From the NCBI GenBank assembly GCA_038237895.1, contig JBBRYE010000065.1, positions 1 to 19,270 on the forward strand: a stretch of DNA of 19,270 bases. Direction: 5' to 3'. Positions 1 through 8,397 of this stretch are shown in pieces. Position numbers and translations under genes: made by a program. This DNA is from Pseudopedobacter sp038237895 (GTDB taxonomy: Bacteria > Bacteroidota > Bacteroidia > Sphingobacteriales > Sphingobacteriaceae). The notes under the pieces are model-generated. The model saw only the letters and a program-made list of their open reading frames with translations, was not told the origin of the DNA and searched no databases. Position 1 is the stretch's first letter; every line of letters begins with the position of its first letter.

Positions 1-1
1 A

Positions 2-1276
2 GCCAATAGTGGTATTAGATTTACCAATGGATATGTTACGGCTCCGCAATGTAGCCCATCCAGAGCAGGCCTGATAACTGGGCGATATCAACAACGATTT
101 GGTTTTGATCAAATTCCAGATGGTCCATTGCCCAAATCAGAAAAAACAATTGCAGACAGACTTTCATCTGCCGGTTATGTAACCGGACAAGTAGGTAAAT
201 GGCATTTAGAACCTAATGAAATATGCTTAGACTGGGCAAAAATTTATATGCCTAATGCAATTCCAAACCAGCAAGGAAGACTTGGTGCAATTCCAAGAAA
301 TTTAATTAAACCTTATATGCCCGGCGAAAGAGGTTTCAACCAATATTTTACTGGGTATATTAACGATTATGAGGTGAACTACGATTTACAAGGAAATCGA
401 TTAGATTCAAGTAAACATGTTAAAGTTACTGGTTACCGTTTAGAGATTCAAACCAATGCTGCATTAGAGTTTGTAAAAAGAAACCATGAGAAACCATTTT
501 TTTTATACTTAGCTTATTATGGTCCTCATGTGCCTTTAGAGGCTACTAAAAAATATCTTGATCGTTTTCCTGGTAAAATGCCAGAAAGAAGAAGACATGC
601 TTTAGCTATGATTTCTGCTATGGATGATGGTGTTGGTCAACTGCGAGACTTGCTACGAAAATACAATATTGATGATAACACAATGATTGTTTTTTCAAGC
701 GATAATGGCGCTCCGCTTGGAATAACAAAAGAGGATGTGCCAGTAGAATCGGTTAAAGGTAAATGGGATGGTTCTTTAAATGATCCTTACACAGGTGAAA
801 AAGGAATGTTAGCAGAAGGTGGAATAAGAGTTCCTTTCATTATTCATTACAAAGGTTTTAAAAATGGAGAGCTTTACAATCAAGCAGTTTCAACATTAGA
901 TATTGCTGCCACAGCTATTGCCATGGCTGGTTTAAAAGATGATAAAAATTTAGATGGTGTAAATTTAGTTCCATTTTTAACTAAAAAAACAGTTGAAGCG
1001 CCTCATCCATATTTGTTTTGGAGATTTTGGGATCAAACGGCTATTAGAGCTGGTAAATGGAAGTTAATTGTAGCTGGTAATAAAGGGCAGTTACTCTTTA
1101 ATTTAGACAAAGATCCTACTGAAAAAAACAATGTTTTTGCACAAGAGCCATTCATTGTGAAGCAATTAACAGAAAAATTGAATAGTTGGACAAAAGAATT
1201 AACCCCTATTGGAATAAAAAAAGGTAATTTAAATGATCAAGAGAAAAACTGGTATAAGTACTATTTTGGTTTATAA
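2..1276 (+). CDS. Secreted sulfatase (S1 family), 5' end outside window
   Basis: The reading frame is open from base 2, so the gene starts upstream; an internal TTG at 128 is not the true start. The sulfatase signature CSPSRAGLITGR is encoded from base 50. Its Cys (codon 50-52) is the residue that becomes formylglycine, the catalytic nucleophile of type I sulfatases. Downstream are a GKWHLE block, GPHVPLEA (active-site His region) and SSDNGAP, which carries metal-binding Asp/Asn. The C-terminal half ends with the usual smaller sulfatase subdomain. Expected role: hydrolysis of sulfate esters on a glycan, in the periplasm or at the surface, inferred from the signal peptide on its paralog because this N-terminus is missing. 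It lies 20 bp before a very similar sulfatase, which suggests co-transcription and tandem duplication. The substrate and SulfAtlas subfamily cannot be read from sequence alone. Confidence 0.93.
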   Translation, partial: ANSGIRFTNGYVTAPQCSPSRAGLITGRYQQRFGFDQIPDGPLPKSEKTIADRLSSAGYVTGQVGKWHLEPNEICLDWAKIYMPNAIPNQQGRLGAIPRNLIKPYMPGERGFNQYFTGYINDYEVNYDLQGNRLDSSKHVKVTGYRLEIQTNAALEFVKRNHEKPFFLYLAYYGPHVPLEATKKYLDRFPGKMPERRRHALAMISAMDDGVGQLRDLLRKYNIDDNTMIVFSSDNGAPLGITKEDVPVESVKGKWDGSLNDPYTGEKGMLAEGGIRVPFIIHYKGFKNGELYNQAVSTLDIAATAIAMAGLKDDKNLDGVNLVPFLTKKTVEAPHPYLFWRFWDQTAIRAGKWKLIVAGNKGQLLFNLDKDPTEKNNVFAQEPFIVKQLTEKLNSWTKELTPIGIKKGNLNDQEKNWYKYYFGL

Positions 1277-1296
1277 ATGTTAAAACAACTAAAAAA

Positions 1297-2748
1297 ATGA
1301 TAAAAATTTCAAATTTCTTTACGGCAGTTTTTTTATTATCTAATTTATTAGCAGCTGCCCAGGCACCAGTAAAAAAACCTAACATAATTGTTATTTTTAC
1401 GGATGATTTAGGTTATGCGGATATTGGCGCACAAGGTTCTGTTAGTGATATAAAAACCCCTAATATTGATTTATTAGCCAAAACTGGTATTCGTTTCACA
1501 AATGGATATGTTACAGCCCCACAATGCAGTCCGTCTAGAGCTGGCTTAATAACAGGGCGTTATCAACAGCGATATGATTTTGATCAAATTTCTGATGGGC
1601 CATTACCAAAAGCTGAAATTACAATTGCAGATAGGCTTTTAAAAGCAGGATATGTAACCGGACAAGTAGGTAAGTGGCATTTAGAACCTAATGAAGTTTG
1701 TGTTAAATGGGCAAAATCCGCATTGCCCAATGCTGTAATTAATGGCAATAAAGTAAGCGGAATTCAACGAAAATTTATAAATCCTTACATGCCGTCAGCT
1801 CGTGGCTTTAATCAGTATTTTACTGGATACATAAATGATTATGATGCGAATTTTGATTTAAAAGGCAATTTACAAAACTCTAGTCAGCGAGTTAAAACGC
1901 CAGGTTATCGTTTAGAAACTCAAACAAGCGCTGCATTAGAATTTGTAAAAAGAAACCACGAAAAACCGTTTTTTTTATACCTAGCCTATTATGGTCCGCA
2001 TGTACCCTTAGAAGCCACAAAAAAATATCTAGATCGTTTCCCCGGAGAAATGCCAGAAAGAAGAAGACATGCCTTAGCCATGATGTCTGCCATAGATGAT
2101 GGTGTTGGACAATTGCGTGAAATGCTTCGTCAGTATAAAATTAATGATAATACAATGATTGTTTTCTCAAGCGATAATGGTGCTCCAGTAGGTTTGACAA
2201 AACCAGATGTTCCGATTGAAGATAAAAGAGGAAATTGGGACGGCTCATTAAACGATCCACTTACTGGTGAAAAAGGGATGTTGGCTGAGGGTGGTATCAG
2301 AGTTCCATTCATTATTAATTACAGTGGTTTTCAAAAAGGTATAGTTTATAATCAAGCAGTTTCTACTTTAGATATTGCTTCTACAGCCATTGCAATGGCT
2401 GGTTTAAAATCAGATAAAGCATTAGATGGCGTTAATTTGGTGCCTTTTTTAACTAAGAATAATTCAGCAGCACCACATCCTTATTTATTCTGGAGATTTT
2501 GGGACCAAACTGCAATTAGAGCCGGTAAATGGAAACTGATTGTGGCTGGCAAAAAGGGGCAATTCTTATTTGATTTAGATAAAGACCCCACAGAAAAAAA
2601 CAATCTTTTAACTAGTCAACCTGCAATTGTAAAACAACTTACTGCGCAATTAAACAACTGGACACAAGAATTATCGCCAAAGGGCATTAAAACAACTAAT
2701 TTAAACGATCAAGAAACAAAATGGTATAAGTATTATTTCGACTTGTAA
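1297..2748 (+). CDS. Secreted sulfatase (S1 family), complete tandem paralog
   Basis: This 483-residue protein has a signal peptide (about residues 1-22, ending AAAQA). FTDDLGYADIG (about 34-44) supplies the first metal-binding Asp pair. The formylglycine motif CSPSR begins at Cys77 (codon 1525-1527), GKWHLE lies at 125-130, GPHVP around 233-237, and DNG at 293-295. All hallmarks of an active type I (formylglycine-dependent) sulfatase are present. Over residues 201-300 it matches the upstream sulfatase at 86 of 100 positions by hand count. The stretch around 138-170 is clearly more divergent and needs a gap. The ATG follows an A-rich leader without a Shine-Dalgarno sequence, typical of Bacteroidota. 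It probably desulfates the same polysaccharide as its neighbour, at a different position or on a different residue (inference). The maturing enzyme (FGE or anSME) is not in the window. Confidence 0.96.
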   Translation: MIKISNFFTAVFLLSNLLAAAQAPVKKPNIIVIFTDDLGYADIGAQGSVSDIKTPNIDLLAKTGIRFTNGYVTAPQCSPSRAGLITGRYQQRYDFDQISDGPLPKAEITIADRLLKAGYVTGQVGKWHLEPNEVCVKWAKSALPNAVINGNKVSGIQRKFINPYMPSARGFNQYFTGYINDYDANFDLKGNLQNSSQRVKTPGYRLETQTSAALEFVKRNHEKPFFLYLAYYGPHVPLEATKKYLDRFPGEMPERRRHALAMMSAIDDGVGQLREMLRQYKINDNTMIVFSSDNGAPVGLTKPDVPIEDKRGNWDGSLNDPLTGEKGMLAEGGIRVPFIINYSGFQKGIVYNQAVSTLDIASTAIAMAGLKSDKALDGVNLVPFLTKNNSAAPHPYLFWRFWDQTAIRAGKWKLIVAGKKGQFLFDLDKDPTEKNNLLTSQPAIVKQLTAQLNNWTQELSPKGIKTTNLNDQETKWYKYYFDL

Positions 2749-2755
2749 ACAACAC

Positions 2756-2773
2756 ATTAATTTTTAAATTAAT
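2756..2773. repeat. Short AT-only inverted repeat between sulfatase and GH43
   Basis: A perfect 8-bp inverted repeat (ATTAATTT / AAATTAAT) with a 2-base loop sits in the 37-bp gap before the GH43 gene. It contains no G or C and so would fold weakly. It could be a processing or attenuation element, or chance in AT-rich spacer DNA. Confidence 0.25.
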
Positions 2774-2785
2774 TTTCTCGAAATC

Positions 2786-4456
2786 ATGTTTAAAACCACT
2801 TTAATTGTTTGTTTTTTCATTTTTATTCAATCAGTAAATGCTCAACAAACAGGCTCTTGGGGCGATCAAGGCAACGGGACTTATAAAAACCCAATTCTAG
2901 AAACTAATTATCCGGATAATGATGTAATACGGGTTAAGGATACCTTTTACATGATGTCATCAACCAATCACATGTCTCCGGGTATGGTAATTCTCAAATC
3001 TAAAGATTTAGTGAATTGGGAGTTTTCAAATCACGTGATGCAAGCACCTATAACTTATGATGAAGCATTTGATATGGGTAAAAGCCCAAGTTTAGTAAGC
3101 AGAGGCACTTGGGCAGGCTCTTTTGGTTATAATGGTAAAGAGTATTTTGCTTATTGGTGTCATAACAAACGTGGTAAGCCAAAAGGGTCTTATGAGATTA
3201 GATACGCTAAAGCTAAAAGTATGGAAGGCCCATGGTCAACTCCCAAAGAATTAACTTGGCCAGATGGTAGCCATGTGAGTACTACAGATCCGGGTGTGTT
3301 TTGGGATATGAAAACTCGTAAAGCTTGGATATGCATCACCATAAAAAATGTGGTTAAATTATATCCAATGTCTTGGGATGGAGAAAAAATGCTGGGTGAT
3401 GTAAATGGAGGAATAGAAGTCAATAAAGAATTTGAGGGTGAATCTAACAAGGTTTATCAGTTTGATGATATGTATTATGTGATGAATAGCCATGTACGCA
3501 AATCAGACATGATAAGAATGCAAAGTATTAGTCGTTCAAAAACTATAGAAGGCCCTTGGGAAAGTAAACTGGTTTTAGGAAATGGAAACGGTACAGACAG
3601 GCATCCATCACAAGGTACATTGTTAAAACTTGATGATAACAGCTGGTGGTTTATTCATCAATTAGCAAGAGGAACTTCTGAAGAAAGATATATGGGCCGC
3701 CCTCAGTTTTTAGAACCTGTAAAATGGGTTAATGGTTGGCCATTAATAGGTGTAGATACCAATGGAGATGGTATTGGAGAAGTTGTTTGGGAAAATGAAA
3801 AGCCTATTAATGGTTTTCCTATAGCTGCACCTGCAACTGATGATGATTTTAATAAATCTACTTTAGGGTTACAATGGATGTGGCGTTTTAATCCGGTGAT
3901 GGATAAATGGTCTTTAAAAGATCGTCCCGGATTTTTAAGATTAAAAGCATCTAAAAATGTACTTCCTGATGAAAATCCTGAAAGTGTTAAAACAACTCCA
4001 AACTTTATTCAGCAACGTTTAATGGGGCGTTATAAAAATGTAATAACCGCAAAAATTGATTTTTCAGGTATGCAAAACGGACAGGAAGGAGGCTTCCATA
4101 TCTCATCTGGCGATAATAATATCATTGGTGTAAAAAAAGATAGCACAGGTAAAATGAATATCTTTTTTAAAATAGACGCTAAAGTGAATAATCCTACCAC
4201 AGTAGGTATTCCTATCACTCAATCTCAAGTTTGGTTTAAAGCAACAGTAGAGAATGGTTTAGCTAACTTTTTTTACAGTTTAGATGGAGAAAAATATATT
4301 CCTTTTGGTAAGCAAATTCGTTTACTGTTTGTAGGTTTTACCCCAGCTATGGTAGGTTTTTACACCAAAAATGAGTCTGAAAAAGGATACATAGATGTTG
4401 ATTGGTTTACATATGATTATGACGGGCCGAAAAGCAAGGTAAATACTAAACCATAA
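2786..4456 (+). CDS. Secreted GH43-type glycosidase (arabinofuranosidase/xylosidase-like)
   Basis: This 556-residue protein has a signal peptide (about 1-19, ending SVNA). The N-terminal ~330 residues match the five-bladed beta-propeller of glycoside hydrolase family 43. NYPDNDVIRV places the probable catalytic base at Asp44, STTDPGVFWD the pKa-modulating Asp at 168, and EGESNKVYQF the probable catalytic acid at Glu219 (Glu217 is the alternative). From about residue 347 (DDDFNKSTLGLQWMWRF onward) there is a beta-sandwich domain of the kind that follows many GH43 catalytic modules (DUF1349/GH43_C2-like). The family removes alpha-L-arabinofuranosyl or beta-D-xylosyl units. The nearby araBDA genes favour arabinose release (inference). 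It sits 37 bp after the sulfatases and probably shares their transcript. Export to the periplasm or surface is expected; no T9SS domain is visible. Confidence 0.92.
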   Translation: MFKTTLIVCFFIFIQSVNAQQTGSWGDQGNGTYKNPILETNYPDNDVIRVKDTFYMMSSTNHMSPGMVILKSKDLVNWEFSNHVMQAPITYDEAFDMGKSPSLVSRGTWAGSFGYNGKEYFAYWCHNKRGKPKGSYEIRYAKAKSMEGPWSTPKELTWPDGSHVSTTDPGVFWDMKTRKAWICITIKNVVKLYPMSWDGEKMLGDVNGGIEVNKEFEGESNKVYQFDDMYYVMNSHVRKSDMIRMQSISRSKTIEGPWESKLVLGNGNGTDRHPSQGTLLKLDDNSWWFIHQLARGTSEERYMGRPQFLEPVKWVNGWPLIGVDTNGDGIGEVVWENEKPINGFPIAAPATDDDFNKSTLGLQWMWRFNPVMDKWSLKDRPGFLRLKASKNVLPDENPESVKTTPNFIQQRLMGRYKNVITAKIDFSGMQNGQEGGFHISSGDNNIIGVKKDSTGKMNIFFKIDAKVNNPTTVGIPITQSQVWFKATVENGLANFFYSLDGEKYIPFGKQIRLLFVGFTPAMVGFYTKNESEKGYIDVDWFTYDYDGPKSKVNTKP

Positions 4457-4546
4457 TCTTATTCTGGCAATCTTTAATCAGTCTAATTTTTTACCTTTCT
4501 ATATTAAACTTATATTATTATTTAGATTGTCCTTTGATTTTTTACG

Positions 4547-4572
4547 CCAATTTACCTCTTTAAATTGGTTTT
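4547..4572 (+). terminator. Hairpin plus T-run after the sulfatase-GH43 operon
   Basis: A perfect 8-bp stem (CCAATTTA / TAAATTGG) with loop CCTCTT is followed by TTTT, 90 bp after the GH43 stop. It is a modest intrinsic-terminator candidate that would end the upstream operon before the G8 gene. The low GC stem limits confidence. Confidence 0.4.
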
Positions 4573-4708
4573 GTGATCCTAAAAAATAGTATTTGATTTA
4601 TACCTAGCTTGTTACAGCATAGCACAGGTTGCCATTAATTCCATTAATAATTAGATTGCATTAACTATTTAATAAATAACCAATTAAACCACTTTAATTT
4701 TCACTTTT

Positions 4709-7700
4709 ATGAAAAAAAATCTATTTTTTTTAATGGCTATGCTATGCACAATAAGTAGCTATGCTGTAACAATTATCGCAGAAGGCGGGCCTGGAATCAA
4801 CGTCAAAATATGGGGGCAAGCTTCAAGTTGGAATTTAAATCGAGTGCCAACTGCAACGGATGATGTTGTAATACCCGCAAATGCCGAAGTATCAATAGGT
4901 TCAGGTACACCTAATATTACTGTAAATTCTATTACAGTAGAAGGTAAACTTACTGTAAATAACTCATTAGCCTCATTAAACTTAAGAACCAAGTATATGA
5001 TGATAATGGGTGCCTCTGCTGCTTTTACTTGGGGAACAGAGCAAAACCCTTTTAATGGTAAAGGTACATTAACCTTATTAGGTCAAAATAGTACGGAGTT
5101 TATCCCCGGAACCACTAGTTTTTCTAAAGGAATTATGGTAATGGGAGGTGGTTTGTTAGAAATACATGGTAAATATCAAAGATCATGGTCTCGTTTAGGA
5201 GTAACTGCAAATGCAACCGCAACCACTTTAACTCTAGCAGCCGATTTATCAATTACTGGTTGGGCTATAGGAGATTCAATTGTAGTTGCCTCAACAGATT
5301 ATGATAACAACCATGCAGAAAAATTTGAAATTACTAATATAAATACAACTACTAAATTAGTCACTATTGATAACCCTTTAAATTGGAAGCATTTTGGGCA
5401 AAAATTATCATATCAAAATAGTGCTAAACAGTTTGATCAAAGGGCAGAAGTAGGTTTAATTACTAGAAATATTACCATACAAGGCGAGTTTATAGCGGGT
5501 ACACCTTTAGGATACGGAGGGTATATCATGTCTATGGATATGTCAAACACCCGGCTTTCAAATGTTAACTTATTAAACATGGGTCAAAATGGAAATAAAG
5601 GCTCTTATCCTATGCATTGGCATTTAGCTGGTGCAAAAACTAATAATTTTATAAAAAATTCAGTAATCAGAAATTCATTTAATAGAGGTGTAGTATTACA
5701 TTCTACAGATAACGTTGAGGTGGATAGTAATGTGCTTTATCAACACAGAGGACATGGTTATATGTTAGAAGACGGTGATGAAGAAAATAATTTTTTTAGA
5801 AACAATCTTGGCTTAGGTACACTAGCGCCCAGAAATGCTGGTCTTGCGGTAGAGGCAAGTGAAATGGAACCTGCTACCTATTGGATTACAAACCCAAATA
5901 ATACATTTAATGGAAATGTTGCTGCCGGAAGCATCAATACTGGTTTTTGGATTATTCCAGTTTCAACAGTTTTAAGGAATACAGATCTTAGAAAAGCAGC
6001 TGGTTACTCGCCAAGGGCATTTAAACTAAAGTCATTTGTAAATAATGTAGGGCACAGTTGTAGATTACGAAATCTTGCATTAGAAGGAAACATGACTTTT
6101 TCTGTAGTAAACGGTAAAGTAGTAAAATCTGAAGCACTGTTTGATCCTAGATATCCGGAAACAGATGTATCTGGGGTAACTTTAAAGCATGTATTTACCA
6201 ATTTTACAAGCTACAAAGGAGCGCAAAATGGAGTATGGACCAGAGCCGGAGTAACTAATGAATTTATTGGCTGTTATTTTGGAGAGGCCTCATTTATGGC
6301 TTTTCTCTCTTATAATGCTATTGTAACAAATTCAGTTTTTCATGCATTAACTTTAAATACAAGTAGTGGAACCCCTTTAGATAAGCCCAATCAAGATGTT
6401 ATTTTGGGTTTTCAAATGTACAATGGTTCAACAGATATTTCTGGTGTACACTTTGCAGGGTTTAATGATCCATCTAAAGCTATATGTATCGGAAATAGAC
6501 AATCAAGTGGTAAGTTCCCAAATTTTAAAGCAGATAACATAACTTTTGAAACATCAGATGATACGAATGTAAGTTTAAATAAAGTGGATTTTGCATATAA
6601 ATCACCTACAGAAGACCCATCAAAGTCAACTTTATTTGTAGCGGGTTTAATTGATGTTGATGGGAGTATATCTGGAATTAACGGTGGGAGAATAACCCCA
6701 AGAATTTATAATACCAAACCAAATGACAATAAGTACAACAATAGAATATTTGATTCTAATTTTAACATCCCAAATTTAGCAGGAAACAGAACGTTTAATT
6801 CTAAATGGAGTGCATATGTGACCACTAATACCAGATATGGAATACTACACAATTTTATGGGATGGGGAGAAAATACAGGAACTAATGAAGATAGATTTAT
6901 ATATGCGATAAGATCTGACGGACCTGCTACTTTTGATCAATTACGTTTAGGTCACGATAGTCAATTACCTATAATTTTAGAAGAAAGAAATGGTCCTGGT
7001 GGAGCCATCAGAGAAGATATCATTTATGCTACTCAGTTTCATGAAACTCCAAATAGAATTCAATCTGATTTTAAATGGACTAGTATTGGTGCAAATACAA
7101 TTGCTGCTTTCTTAAATGTGCCATCAACCACAAATGTATATGTAGGTGCTAAAACATCTCCTGCACAATTACCCTCTACATTACCACAATTACCTTATCG
7201 TACAACCTTAGCCAATTTAAAATCAAATGCATCAAGAGGTTATACAATTGTTGATAATACATTATATATAAAATATGTAGCTACCGAACCTGATGCTGAT
7301 ACCAATACATCAGGTGTAAGTATTGATTATTCTTCTCTTGATATACATATAGATTTAAACTCTGCAGGTTCTAACACTGGTCTTCAAAATTTTGTAACCT
7401 TAGCAGATTTTAATTCAAATGCAGTAGATGCTAGAGGTTCTCTAGCTAAAACAGCAGGTGGTATTGATTTTGACCCTATTACAGCAACTGCTAATACCAA
7501 TAAGTTTACCATAACCAAAGGAGCATCTGCTACTGATTTTGTGGATTATAACTTTACCTTAACTAACGAGCAAATTTGGAAAGAATTTAAAAAAATTACA
7601 ATCAATTATCAAGGCCCACAGGCAGAGTTAATGTTAAGAGATGATTTAAATTCAACTAACTGGGTAACTGTTAAAACTATTCCTAATACTTCAACCCTAA

Positions 7701-8143
7701 CAACCTATGACATTCCGCTGAACGCCATTAACATAACAAATTTGGATAGAATAAAACAATTAAAATTGAGATTTAGACAAGAGGCAATGCTTGCTGGGCA
7801 AAATACTTTTAATGTTGTTTTAGATAGAATGGCGCTTAGTTTAGAGCCAGCAACAATAAATACCGCTGCGTTATCGGTTGCCACTAACAATGAAGTTTTA
7901 AGTCTTCAACCCAGTACTAGTGAAATTACTGTATACCCAAATCCTGCCTCAGGAATCTTTAATATACAATTAGGTAATACATTAACAGACTTAAATATAT
8001 ATGATTTATCAGGAAAGATTGTATTTACTAAAAAAGATGTAAAAGGTTTAATATCAATTTCTACCTCAGAAATAGGTGTTGCAGGTACATACCTTATCAG
8101 AACAAATAATGGTACTACCAAACTAGTAATAGTAAATCAGTAA
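4709..8143 (+). CDS. G8-domain, beta-helix CEMIP/TMEM2-like protein with T9SS sorting domain
   Basis: This 1144-residue protein has a signal peptide (about 1-19). A G8 domain follows, about 20-150: W35/W41, then RVPTATDDVVIP at 45-56, then hydrophobic beta-rich repeats. A right-handed beta-helix region follows, rich in N-x-hydrophobic repeats. It carries YPMHWHLAG (His303/His305), RNSFNRGVVLH, GHGYMLEDGDEEN (348-360) and a block YWITNPNNTF...AAGS...GFW (391-414). These match in order, from memory, the conserved core of human CEMIP and CEMIP2/TMEM2, which are cell-surface hyaluronidases. A further beta-sandwich-like region spans about 880-1060. Residues 1072-1144 (YPNP, NIYDLSGKIV, GTYLIR) form a type A T9SS C-terminal sorting domain, so the protein is probably secreted or surface-attached. 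It may be a polysaccharide depolymerase; the substrate is unknown. It is a paralog of the plus-strand protein starting at 16835. Confidence 0.9.
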   Translation: MKKNLFFLMAMLCTISSYAVTIIAEGGPGINVKIWGQASSWNLNRVPTATDDVVIPANAEVSIGSGTPNITVNSITVEGKLTVNNSLASLNLRTKYMMIMGASAAFTWGTEQNPFNGKGTLTLLGQNSTEFIPGTTSFSKGIMVMGGGLLEIHGKYQRSWSRLGVTANATATTLTLAADLSITGWAIGDSIVVASTDYDNNHAEKFEITNINTTTKLVTIDNPLNWKHFGQKLSYQNSAKQFDQRAEVGLITRNITIQGEFIAGTPLGYGGYIMSMDMSNTRLSNVNLLNMGQNGNKGSYPMHWHLAGAKTNNFIKNSVIRNSFNRGVVLHSTDNVEVDSNVLYQHRGHGYMLEDGDEENNFFRNNLGLGTLAPRNAGLAVEASEMEPATYWITNPNNTFNGNVAAGSINTGFWIIPVSTVLRNTDLRKAAGYSPRAFKLKSFVNNVGHSCRLRNLALEGNMTFSVVNGKVVKSEALFDPRYPETDVSGVTLKHVFTNFTSYKGAQNGVWTRAGVTNEFIGCYFGEASFMAFLSYNAIVTNSVFHALTLNTSSGTPLDKPNQDVILGFQMYNGSTDISGVHFAGFNDPSKAICIGNRQSSGKFPNFKADNITFETSDDTNVSLNKVDFAYKSPTEDPSKSTLFVAGLIDVDGSISGINGGRITPRIYNTKPNDNKYNNRIFDSNFNIPNLAGNRTFNSKWSAYVTTNTRYGILHNFMGWGENTGTNEDRFIYAIRSDGPATFDQLRLGHDSQLPIILEERNGPGGAIREDIIYATQFHETPNRIQSDFKWTSIGANTIAAFLNVPSTTNVYVGAKTSPAQLPSTLPQLPYRTTLANLKSNASRGYTIVDNTLYIKYVATEPDADTNTSGVSIDYSSLDIHIDLNSAGSNTGLQNFVTLADFNSNAVDARGSLAKTAGGIDFDPITATANTNKFTITKGASATDFVDYNFTLTNEQIWKEFKKITINYQGPQAELMLRDDLNSTNWVTVKTIPNTSTLTTYDIPLNAINITNLDRIKQLKLRFRQEAMLAGQNTFNVVLDRMALSLEPATINTAALSVATNNEVLSLQPSTSEITVYPNPASGIFNIQLGNTLTDLNIYDLSGKIVFTKKDVKGLISISTSEIGVAGTYLIRTNNGTTKLVIVNQ

Positions 8144-8152
8144 TTAACACAT

Positions 8153-8195
8153 AAAAAAAAGCAAAGCTAAATTAAATTTGGCTTTGCTTTTTTTT
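8153..8195. terminator. Strong intrinsic terminator, possibly bidirectional
   Basis: Eight A, then GCAAAGC, a 13-base loop, GCTTTGC and eight T form a perfect 15-bp stem 9 bp after the stop of the G8 gene. It should terminate plus-strand transcription. Its A-tract on the other side makes it equally suitable for minus-strand transcripts arriving from araA, which ends at 8398. Confidence 0.85.
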
Positions 8196-8325
8196 GCAAT
8201 TATTTTTTAATGTATTAAAGTTATCATCAGTAAAAAATCTTAAATTAAAATCTAAAGTATATTGTTTTACTTAATGGCGTACAATAGATTTTTAAAAAAA
8301 GCAGTTTTTAAATTGATTATTATAG

Positions 8326-8359
8326 TTTTTTAAAACAAAAGTTATTCTGTTTTAAAAAA
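8326..8359 (-). repeat. 12-bp perfect inverted repeat downstream of araA
   Basis: TTTTTTAAAACA and TGTTTTAAAAAA flank a 10-base loop, 38 bp past the araA stop. The stem is almost wholly A/T with a single G-C pair. It may act as a weak terminator or an mRNA 3' stabiliser for the ara operon. The rest of the 8196-8397 spacer shows nothing else recognisable. Confidence 0.35.
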
Positions 8360-8397
8360 TGCATGTGTTACCTATTAATTGTTAGTGTATTAAACTT

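Noticed and set aside
128..130. TTG at 128 as the start of the first sulfatase
   Set aside because: The frame continues upstream to base 2 and encodes the catalytic CSPSR motif, so the true start lies before the window.
3190..3450. Minus-strand ORF of 86 residues inside the GH43 gene
   Set aside because: It lies wholly within a well-supported gene, lacks recognisable domains, and is explained as a shadow frame. The same applies to the minus-strand ORFs inside the sulfatase and G8 genes and the plus-strand ORF at 10601-10804 over araB.
4565..4595. Possible promoter for the first G8 gene (TTG, 19 bases, TAGTATTTG)
   Set aside because: The -7 box has one extra base relative to TAnnTTTG and the element overlaps a putative terminator hairpin, so it was not called.
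4632..4656. Short direct repeat CCATTAAT(T/A) upstream of the first G8 gene
   Set aside because: Only about 8 bp, AT-rich, and two copies; no operator-like symmetry, likely chance.
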